NCBI GenBank assembly: GCA_023422565.1 | Contig: JAFAGR010000101.1 | Span: 1-16,571, forward strand | Source: Bacteroidota bacterium | GTDB lineage: Bacteria; Bacteroidota; Bacteroidia; Chitinophagales; Chitinophagaceae | DNA: 16,571 nucleotides | Direction of reading: 5' to 3' | Shown here: positions 1 through 6,624 of the stretch, one piece after another | How positions within the stretch are numbered: position 1 is the stretch's first letter | Layout of the letters: every line of letters begins with the position of its first letter | Made by a program: the position numbers and the translations under genes | Notes under the pieces: generated by a model | What the model saw: only the letters and a program-made list of their open reading frames with translations | Database searches by the model: none | What the model was told of the DNA's origin: nothing

Positions 1-52
1 CGCTGTATCTCGGGCGATGCCCGAGGATGCCGCTTCAATCCCTAACGCAGCG
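1..52. repeat. GC-rich hairpin inside a possible structured intergenic repeat
   Basis: Bases 9-15 (CTCGGGC) and 19-25 (GCCCGAG) form a perfect 7-bp stem with a 3-base loop. Outside it, CGCTG at 1-5 can pair with CAGCG at 48-52, and GGAT (25-28) can pair with ATCC (38-41) in an alternative fold. Neither strand has a T-run after the stem, so it is a poor intrinsic terminator. Read on the minus strand, the section outside the hairpin (GGGATTGAAGCGGCATCC) resembles my recollection of dispersed intergenic repeats in Bacteroidota genomes; that is memory, not something shown here. The element lies downstream of the DUF4136 gene and may extend left of the window. Confidence 0.45.
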
Positions 53-115
53 CAACGTGATCATTGAAATTAACTCTAACGCACACTTTTTTAATTCGGG
101 ATGAATAATATTTTC

Positions 116-676
116 TTACGGCCTGAACTTGCGCATGATCGTGCGGGCGGCGGCCGTAAGTTCACTGCTTGTAATGTTTGAACTTCCCACATCCTGTGTG
201 GTCCAGCCCTGCCAAACAACCTTTTCAGTTTTCGCATCTATCATAGAAATAGTGAGCGTTCCTTCCCGCGTTTGATACGCGCTTCGGTCGTATCCTAAAA
301 ATCGCGATGGATAATAAACGCTTATGTAGCGCCGTGTGTATGGGTTGTAAAAATTTCTGTAATAGCCCTGGCTGTAAACAGGATCACTTCTTTCACGAAT
401 CGTTTTTTCCAAAAGTATATCGTACTTAAGCAGCAGTTGGGGATCTTTATTATCAGGCAGCAATCCTTTATCCTGTAGTTGCGCATTTATCGCATTCACC
501 AGGTTATCTTCCTGTACATCACTGAGCCAAACTGCGGAACTGTCCGCCTTATCATGCAACCAGTCGAAGGTTTTATAATTACTAAAATCAATCGATTCAT
601 TCTTCTCTATCATGGCCGTGGGGCCGCAGGAAGCCAGCAGAAGGAGAAGTGATGCGAATGTCCACAGCTTTTTCAT
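116..676 (-). CDS. DUF4136-type lipoprotein
   Basis: This encodes a 186-residue envelope lipoprotein of unknown function. The N-terminus has two lysines, a Leu-rich core and a lipobox LASC with the lipidated Cys at residue 17, so it should be acylated and anchored in the inner or outer membrane. The mature part matches the DUF4136 pattern: an early FSNYKTFDW segment, a central Tyr/Arg-rich region (YYRNFYNPYTRRY), and a late strand IDAKTEKVVWQGW followed by a closing helix ending AARTIMRKF. I chose the ATG at 674-676 rather than the one at 695-697 because the longer form places seven residues (with Glu and Lys) before a standard MKK signal start. The gene follows the cheB-like gene in the same direction, but a 176-base gap suggests a separate transcript. 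No perfect TAnnTTTG box is visible upstream. Family assignment is from overall pattern; there is no catalytic motif. Confidence 0.8.
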   Translation of the reverse strand: MKKLWTFASLLLLLASCGPTAMIEKNESIDFSNYKTFDWLHDKADSSAVWLSDVQEDNLVNAINAQLQDKGLLPDNKDPQLLLKYDILLEKTIRERSDPVYSQGYYRNFYNPYTRRYISVYYPSRFLGYDRSAYQTREGTLTISMIDAKTEKVVWQGWTTQDVGSSNITSSELTAAARTIMRKFRP

Positions 677-852
677 ACCTGTCTTTTCCCAAAGCATGCA
701 AACAAAGCACCAAACAGGCGGGTAGCCCTATTTCCATATAGAAACTTAACTTTTTCCTGACTCCACGTTTCCTTGCCAGTGTTTCAGGAGCAGGAAATTC
801 CGTGTCTCACAATACCGGAGTTAAATTCTCAACATAACATTTATAGCGACAG

Positions 853-1443
853 TTAGTAAAAAAGGGGCGAGAGATTATTAATAAATGCGGCCAGGCCGTC
901 GCGGTGTAAGATGAGTTTGGCCACTCCCGCATCTATGGCCTGTTTGGGCATATAGGCAACCTCGGCATCTTCGGGTTCCTGCACCACAGTGAATCCATTT
1001 TTTTCGCCAATTGATCTCAATCCCCCGGTGCCATCAATACTTGCGCCGGAAAGCAGTATACCCGTAGCCCCTGCGCCGTACGCTTCTGCGGCAGATTGCA
1101 TGGTAACGTCTATACTTGGCCGGCTGAAGTTTATTTTCTCTGAAAAATCCAAGGAGAAGGTGTGGTCTTTTTCAATCAGCAAATGATAATCTGCCGGGCA
1201 TACGTAAACAATCCCTGGAAGTAACTTTTCTTTTTCTTCCGCCTCTTTCACCGGTAGTGCCGAACGGGTGGCTAACAATTCCGTAAGCGAATTATCATGC
1301 GATACTTTACGGTGGATGACCACCACAAGAGGTAGCATCAGTTTCGGATTTAACTTCGGAAGCAGGTGTAGCAATACTTCCAGGCTGCCTGCAGAACCGC
1401 CGATAACTAATATGCCGGAGTAAATTATCCGTTCTTCTGCCAT
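853..1443 (-). CDS. cheB: CheB-type protein-glutamate methylesterase domain without a receiver
   Basis: This 196-residue protein consists only of the CheB catalytic domain. CheB removes methyl esters from (and can deamidate) glutamate/glutamine side chains of chemoreceptors in the cytoplasm. The catalytic triad is visible: Ser17 in VIGGSAGS, His44 in VVIHRK and Asp137 in SGASIDGTGG. Other family signatures are PADYHLLI (about 83-90), RPSIDV (108-113) and the C-terminal QEPEDAEVAYMPKQAI. Classical CheB is about 350 residues, with an N-terminal receiver that inhibits the esterase until phosphorylated; that receiver is absent. The start overlaps the 3' end of cheR by 19 nt, which implies translational coupling. 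It is the last gene of the sensory operon. A single-domain receiver is encoded two genes upstream and could regulate it in trans (inference). No chemoreceptor gene is nearby, so the substrate is unknown. Confidence 0.9.
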   Translation of the reverse strand: MAEERIIYSGILVIGGSAGSLEVLLHLLPKLNPKLMLPLVVVIHRKVSHDNSLTELLATRSALPVKEAEEKEKLLPGIVYVCPADYHLLIEKDHTFSLDFSEKINFSRPSIDVTMQSAAEAYGAGATGILLSGASIDGTGGLRSIGEKNGFTVVQEPEDAEVAYMPKQAIDAGVAKLILHRDGLAAFINNLSPLFY

Positions 1444-2237
1444 ATTTTTTCTGGTGATAACTGGGTGTAACGGTTACCTATACCCGAAAACCGGAGCGTT
1501 TCCTTTGAGCCCAGCGCAAGAAACCCTTTTGGTTCAAGGCTATTGTCAAAGATACTCAAAACACGGTCCTGTAATTCTTTGTTGAAATAGATCATCACAT
1601 TTCTGCATAAGATGAGTTGAAACTCATTGAAAGACGAATCTGAAACGAGATTGTGCGTGGCGAAAATAGTTCGCCTTCGCAGTTGTTCATTGAACATCGC
1701 CTTGTTGTACTGCGCCGTATAATAGGCCGAGAAATCATGGATACCTCCGGCCTTTATGTAATTCTCAGAATATTGTTTCATCAGTGAAAGCGGATATATT
1801 CCTTTCTTCGCTTCTTCAATTACGTCGGGATTTATATCCGTTGCATATATGAGGGTTTTATTCAAAATGCCCGCTTCTTCCAGTAAAATGGCCATTGAAT
1901 AAACCTCCTCACCGCTTGAGCAGCCCGCATGCCAGATCCTGAGAAAGGGCTGCGAGGCGAGCTGCGGTAAAACTTTTTGTTTTAAGGTTATGTAAAACGA
2001 TGAATCCCGGAACATTTCAGTTACGTTAACCGTTATTTCTTCAACAAACCGTTTTATGTATTCCTTGTCTTCCCGTACGCGTTCATGAAATTCATTGAAA
2101 TCAACAAACTTGTCCAAAGATATCAGCCTTCTTACCCTGCGCATGAGTGATGCCCTCGAATAATCGGTAAAATCATACCCGTGCAGATCAAAAAGATCAT
2201 TCACTAATATTTCAAGTTCAGCCTCCGATATTTCCAT
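1425..2237 (-). CDS. cheR: CheR-type protein-glutamate O-methyltransferase
   Basis: This 270-residue protein is a full-length CheR, which transfers methyl groups from S-adenosylmethionine to glutamate side chains of receptors. Residues 1-75 form the all-alpha N-terminal domain with the basic stretch LMRRVRRL (31-38), which in CheR contacts the receptor. The catalytic domain follows: TEMFRDSSFY (73-82, CheR TxFFRD motif), the SAM-binding loop WHAGCSSGEE (102-111), the acidic Asp134 in ATDIN, and the late motif NLVSD...LILCRNVMIYF (196-218). There is no TPR or C-terminal extension. Its start overlaps the response-regulator gene by 20 nt and its end overlaps cheB by 19 nt, so CheR and CheB are probably made in fixed proportion. 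No MCP-type receptor is in the window. The Glu/Gln-rich coiled coil of the hybrid kinase in the same operon is a candidate substrate (inference). Confidence 0.93.
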   Translation of the reverse strand: MEISEAELEILVNDLFDLHGYDFTDYSRASLMRRVRRLISLDKFVDFNEFHERVREDKEYIKRFVEEITVNVTEMFRDSSFYITLKQKVLPQLASQPFLRIWHAGCSSGEEVYSMAILLEEAGILNKTLIYATDINPDVIEEAKKGIYPLSLMKQYSENYIKAGGIHDFSAYYTAQYNKAMFNEQLRRRTIFATHNLVSDSSFNEFQLILCRNVMIYFNKELQDRVLSIFDNSLEPKGFLALGSKETLRFSGIGNRYTQLSPEKIWQKNG

Positions 2238-2595
2238 GGCCTTCTGTAAATTTATTTATTAGCTGCATCAGTTTGTCAACATCAATGGGCTTGGACACGT
2301 AATCATCTGCACCGGCTTCAATGCACCTTTCCCTGTCTCCAACCATTGCCTGCGCGGTTACTGCTATTACGGGCAGATGGGGAAACATTGATTTGAATTT
2401 CGGTATGGCTTCATAGCCGTCCATTTCAGGCATCATCATATCCATGAGCACAAGTGCAGGCTCAGTTTGCCGGGTGTATGCAAGCCCAAGGGCTACATCT
2501 TGTGCAGCAACGCAATGGAATCCCCGCGCTTTTAGTGTGGCGGATAAGGCAAAAATATTCCTGTGGTCATCGTCTATTATTAATATCGGCTTCAT
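2218..2595 (-). CDS. Single-domain response regulator (CheY-like receiver)
   Basis: This 125-residue protein is a receiver domain with no output domain. All phosphorylation residues are present: acidic pocket Asp8/Asp9 in IIDDDHRN, phospho-acceptor Asp52 in LMDMMMP, Thr80 in AVTAQAM and Lys102 in SKP. Sequence blocks DDDxRNIFxLS, DMMMPxMDGYE and LPVIAVTAxAMxGDRExCI are shared with the third receiver of the hybrid kinase encoded immediately upstream. The two genes are separated by one base (2596), so this looks like a free copy of that receiver. It may take phosphate from either kinase of the operon and pass the signal by protein contact, possibly to CheR or CheB, which lack receivers of their own. 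Partner assignments are inference; the domain identity is certain. Confidence 0.93.
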   Translation of the reverse strand: MKPILIIDDDHRNIFALSATLKARGFHCVAAQDVALGLAYTRQTEPALVLMDMMMPEMDGYEAIPKFKSMFPHLPVIAVTAQAMVGDRERCIEAGADDYVSKPIDVDKLMQLINKFTEGHGNIGG

Positions 2596-2596
2596 G

Positions 2597-5500
2597 TTAG
2601 CGTTTTTCGTATAACCATACCCGTAAGAGGCTTAACAATTGATCAGTATCTACCGGTTTGGTGATATAATCTGAGGCGCCTGCACTGATGCATTTTTCCC
2701 GGTCTCCTGTCATTGCTTTTGCAGTAACCGCTATTACCGGAAGATCTTTATATTGTTTGTTCTCCCGTATCTTTTTTGCTGTTTCATAGCCGTCCATGCG
2801 TGGCATCATCATATCAAGCAAAACCACATCCACATCCTTATTTTCAGAAAGTTTTTCCAGAGCTTCCCTGCCATCTGTAGCGGTCACCACATTCATTTGG
2901 TACTTCTCAAGTGATTTTGAAAGCGAGAAAATATTTCTGACATCATCATCTACCACAAGAACTGTTTTGTTCTTCAACACCTCGTCCATCAGTCCGCCTT
3001 TTTTCATCTTGTTTTTCCCTGTCCTTTTACTGTCTGATTCCACGATGTGAAGAAAGAGAGAAATTTCAGACAGGATCCGCTGGTAACTCTGCGCCGTTTT
3101 TACCACGATGGAATCCGCATACTTGCTGATCCGTTCCTGTTCGCGTGCAGACAAACTTTTTCCGGTGAAAACGATCACGGGAATATTTTCCATTCCTTCA
3201 TGGCTTTTTATATTCTCCAGCATATCGTAGGCCTGTTGATTGGGAATTCCCATATCCAGCACCACGCAGTCCACATCTGATTTCAAAGCTTCCACGCCCT
3301 CATTGATGCTGTGTTTGATGTCTGTGTTTATCTGCGAGCTTTCCAAAAAGTAGGCGAGGGCCTTTGCATGCTGCGGATTTTCTTCGAGTATCAAAACCTT
3401 TTGAGATTCTTTTGATACAATGTGCTCTATCCGTTTAAAAATATCATTCATTTGGTCATAGGCCACAGGTTTGTGAATGAAGTTGATGGCGCCTTTAAGC
3501 AGGCTTTCATTTCTTACCTGGTGACTGCTCATGATGTGCACGGGGATGTGGCGTGTAAGAGGATCATTTTTTAATTCCTCCATTACCTGCCATCCGCTTT
3601 TTACCGGCAGTTGAATGTCCAGCAATATTCCGGAAGGTTTAAAAGTTCTTGCCAGTTCAATCCCTTCATCACCTCTTACTGCACAAAGTGCTTTATACCC
3701 GCGTTGCCTGGTATATTCAATCAAAGAGCGCGCGAAATTCACATCGTCTTCAATGATAAGAATACTTTTATCTCCTGGGGAAAGCTCTTTTCGGTCGTCT
3801 GGTATACTTTCAGGAATTGTAGTTGAAATATATTCGCTCTTTTCGGTTTCCTTTTGATGCTCCGCCGGGCTTTCAGGCCTGAGGTCAACTTCCTCAGTTT
3901 TATTTCTTCGGTTAACCGGTACCGTTATTGTAAAGCGGCTGCCCTTACCGGGTTCGCTGGACACTGAAATTCGTCCTCCCAGCAACTTTACAAGTTCGCG
4001 GCTAATGGAAAGACCAAGCCCGGTGCCTCCGAACTTTCTCCGTGTAGATCCGTCGGCCTGCTGAAATGCATCAAAGATCAGTTCCTGCTTTTCCGGTGCG
4101 ATACCGATTCCCGTATCTGCCACTGTAAAGCTAAGATTGCCACCGGCTACCGGTTTCACCTCAATTTGTATGGAGCCCTGTTGCGTAAACTTGAGTGAAT
4201 TGGAAATAAGGTTTCTGATCACCTGCTCGAGCCTCAGCTTATCTGTATGAATGATTTCAGGAACTCCATCAGCTACCTTAAGATCGAACGCCAAGTTTTT
4301 TTCGTTCGCCATCGGTTCAAACATCGCCTTCATTTCAGAAAGAAGGGTTTGCAGCAGCACGCTTTCAAATTCAAGAGTCATTTTGCCTGCTTCTATCTTT
4401 GACAAATCAAGAATTTCGTTTATGAGTAACAGTAAGCCCTGTCCTGAACTCTGGATCACCCGTGAATATTCAACTTGTTCCTCTGTAAGATTTTTCTCCG
4501 TGTTATCTGCCATCAACCTGCTTAGCAATAAAATGGAATTAAGCGGTGTACGCAATTCGTGCGACATATTGGCCAGAAATTCCGATTTGTATTTTGTTGA
4601 GGCTTCAAGTTGCTCCGCCTTTGCCTGAATTTCAAGTGTGCGTTCCGCGATCTCCTGGTTCTTTTCTTCCAGAAGGCGCGTTCTTTCCTCCAACTCTGCA
4701 TTGGCTTGCTGCAATTCCTCCTGCTGCACGCGCAATTCCTCTTCTGAGGCCTGGAGTTTTTGGGTGTGAGCCTCCAGTTCAGTATTCAGGTTTTCCATTT
4801 CGGAATGCTGAACCTGTAATTCTTCTGATTGTGCCTGCGTTTCTTCTAAAAGCTCCTGCAAACGGGTGCGGCTTTTTGCTGCATTCAAGGCCACGGCAAT
4901 TTTTTCAGATACTTCTTCAAGTAACCTGATGCTTCGCTCGCCGAACTTTGTAAGTTTTCCGATCTCTATTACGCCTTCCACCTGGTGGTTGGCGATAAGC
5001 GGAAAGATTATCACATGATGCGGTTTACTTTTGCCGGCGGCAGTACTGATGCGATAAAAATTTTCCGGTGCCTCTACCGATATCATTCTTTTTTCCTCAA
5101 AAGCCTGCCCCGCAAGCGATTGGCCCCGGTTTAAAACTTTTTGTACGTCAGACTCGCGTTCAAGCGCATAGCCGCTTACGTAATGAAGCTGGTCTGGCAA
5201 CTTCGCCACATAAAATGCACCCACTTCAAACCCGATAATTTTCGCAAGCATTTCCAAAACGCGTTGCGAAATGCTTTCAACACTTTGATTGCCGAGCATC
5301 GCATCCGCAACAGCCCTTACCGAGCCCTGCATCCATATTTTTTCTTCCTGTTCTGCAGACAAGTTTATCAGGTTTGTGCGCATCTCCAACATGGCTTTTC
5401 CTATAACATCTTTCTCGCTACGGATATTCAACGGGGTGTCAAACTTTCCTTTCCCGATGTCAGCAGCCGCTGCAGCCATCTTTTGTTTGTTGGTATCAAT

Positions 5501-6598
5501 CGTCATTACGGCCTGGGCCAATTTCCCCACCACATCACGGGTTGGTTTGGATATAGTTAGTCCTAATTCGCCCAAAGAAAGTTTCCGGGCTGCATCGCTG
5601 AGCTCGCCCAAGGTGGCAGCAATGCTTCTTATTGAAAAGTAGATGATTGCCATTACTAAAACAATTACCGTCAGCAGCAGGGCGAGGCTGATATTCTTTT
5701 CATTCTTTTCTGCCATATATTTCTGGCGCACACTCTCAAGTATATCGGCAACAACACTCTCCTTCAATTCTTTCAGGTCTTCAACCATTTTTATTGAGTT
5801 GCGCCACCATTCCTCAGAGTCGGCCGCAAGCATGATATTGCTTGTGTTGTTAATTTCTTCCAGCACCGTTACTACGGCAACAGTGCTTTCTAGCTTTAAT
5901 ATTTCACGGTATGCGGAAATAGAAGCCGAATCCGCCTTTTCAAAAAATTCGAGTTCCATAGCCCGGAAACCCATCCATCCCGTTTTTATTTTTTCAAAAA
6001 AGGATTCAGTTACGGTTTTGTTTACAAGTACATAGTAAATGTCTGACCGGAGCACCGCAATTGAGTTAGACATTTGAAGAAGTAGATTGTCTGCCGAGAT
6101 CTTTTCATTCAGCATGGGAATGAAGGATGGCTTTTCGCTGGTACCATTCATAAGCGTGATCAACCGCTGCATGATCGGCGAATAGAAGTCTAATATTTCA
6201 ACAACAGTGATTGAATCTTTTAATATGCTCCTTCTAAAAGACGGCAGCCGGTTCAGCAAGGTGTAACGCTTATAATCTCCAAGTTTGCCCTTGTCAAATT
6301 CATCGATCTTGCTGATCACCGCATCAGTCTTCGCTTGTTGATTCAATAGTTCCGCCTCCGAATAACGCTGATTCATCCGGTGGGCAAAACTCACACGTCT
6401 TTCTGTAAGTAAGGTTTGAGATAACTCTCCGATATAACTGTTCAGTACCACATTATCCCTGAAGTTCTCAAGCAGATGCAGCCGCTCTTGTTTTTGCTGA
6501 TTGTTTTGCAGCGCAAGAATGAAGGCGAAGGCAAGCGGAATTATACCGGTCAGTAAAAGTTTGATGTGAAGCGGAATGTTTCTGAATAAATTCTTCAT
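2597..6598 (-). CDS. Membrane hybrid histidine kinase: NIT-like sensor, HAMP, GAF, kinase, three receivers
   Basis: This 1333-residue protein is the main sensor of the operon. Order of domains: membrane helix 1 (about 12-31); an all-helical extracytoplasmic region (35-300) with an NIT-like helix IGELSQTLLTERR near 56-68; membrane helix 2 (303-324); one or two HAMP units (325-420); GAF (about 437-572); a long Glu/Gln-rich coiled coil (573-670); HisKA with phospho-acceptor His680 in SHELRTP; HATPase with N box (N796/N800), DTGIG (828-832) and GGTGLGL (857-863). Three receivers follow. REC1 (944-1060) has D994, S1024 and K1043. REC2 (1066-1190) has E1072/E1073, D1115, T1145 and K1167. REC3 (1211-1333) has D1217/D1218, D1262, T1292 and K1314. 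NIT domains are known from nitrate/nitrite sensors, but the ligand here cannot be read from sequence. There is no HPt domain and no MCP signalling hairpin. It lies 26 nt after the upstream kinase gene and 1 nt before the response regulator. Confidence 0.93.
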   Translation of the reverse strand: MKNLFRNIPLHIKLLLTGIIPLAFAFILALQNNQQKQERLHLLENFRDNVVLNSYIGELSQTLLTERRVSFAHRMNQRYSEAELLNQQAKTDAVISKIDEFDKGKLGDYKRYTLLNRLPSFRRSILKDSITVVEILDFYSPIMQRLITLMNGTSEKPSFIPMLNEKISADNLLLQMSNSIAVLRSDIYYVLVNKTVTESFFEKIKTGWMGFRAMELEFFEKADSASISAYREILKLESTVAVVTVLEEINNTSNIMLAADSEEWWRNSIKMVEDLKELKESVVADILESVRQKYMAEKNEKNISLALLLTVIVLVMAIIYFSIRSIAATLGELSDAARKLSLGELGLTISKPTRDVVGKLAQAVMTIDTNKQKMAAAAADIGKGKFDTPLNIRSEKDVIGKAMLEMRTNLINLSAEQEEKIWMQGSVRAVADAMLGNQSVESISQRVLEMLAKIIGFEVGAFYVAKLPDQLHYVSGYALERESDVQKVLNRGQSLAGQAFEEKRMISVEAPENFYRISTAAGKSKPHHVIIFPLIANHQVEGVIEIGKLTKFGERSIRLLEEVSEKIAVALNAAKSRTRLQELLEETQAQSEELQVQHSEMENLNTELEAHTQKLQASEEELRVQQEELQQANAELEERTRLLEEKNQEIAERTLEIQAKAEQLEASTKYKSEFLANMSHELRTPLNSILLLSRLMADNTEKNLTEEQVEYSRVIQSSGQGLLLLINEILDLSKIEAGKMTLEFESVLLQTLLSEMKAMFEPMANEKNLAFDLKVADGVPEIIHTDKLRLEQVIRNLISNSLKFTQQGSIQIEVKPVAGGNLSFTVADTGIGIAPEKQELIFDAFQQADGSTRRKFGGTGLGLSISRELVKLLGGRISVSSEPGKGSRFTITVPVNRRNKTEEVDLRPESPAEHQKETEKSEYISTTIPESIPDDRKELSPGDKSILIIEDDVNFARSLIEYTRQRGYKALCAVRGDEGIELARTFKPSGILLDIQLPVKSGWQVMEELKNDPLTRHIPVHIMSSHQVRNESLLKGAINFIHKPVAYDQMNDIFKRIEHIVSKESQKVLILEENPQHAKALAYFLESSQINTDIKHSINEGVEALKSDVDCVVLDMGIPNQQAYDMLENIKSHEGMENIPVIVFTGKSLSAREQERISKYADSIVVKTAQSYQRILSEISLFLHIVESDSKRTGKNKMKKGGLMDEVLKNKTVLVVDDDVRNIFSLSKSLEKYQMNVVTATDGREALEKLSENKDVDVVLLDMMMPRMDGYETAKKIRENKQYKDLPVIAVTAKAMTGDREKCISAGASDYITKPVDTDQLLSLLRVWLYEKR

Positions 6599-6624
6599 AT
6601 AATTCTAATGGCTGGTACTAAGTT

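Noticed and set aside
1..52. Possible 3' part of a tRNA, because of a TTCAATCCC T-loop-like string
   Set aside because: The bases flanking the string do not form a 5-bp T stem, and no anticodon arm or acceptor stem can be drawn in the available sequence.
720..830. Possible terminator or operator in the gap between cheB and the DUF4136 gene (CCTGA/TCAGG pairs)
   Set aside because: Stems are 5 bp with loops over 20 bases and no T-run; this is within chance expectation.
4546..5560. Long open frames on the plus strand inside the hybrid kinase gene (up to 139 codons)
   Set aside because: They lie antisense to a continuous, motif-rich kinase frame, have no family motifs and no promoter or lipobox; they are codon-bias shadows.
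2597..6598. Chemoreceptor function of the large membrane protein
   Set aside because: It has HAMP and a membrane sensor but lacks the conserved MCP signalling hairpin; instead it has complete HisKA and HATPase domains.
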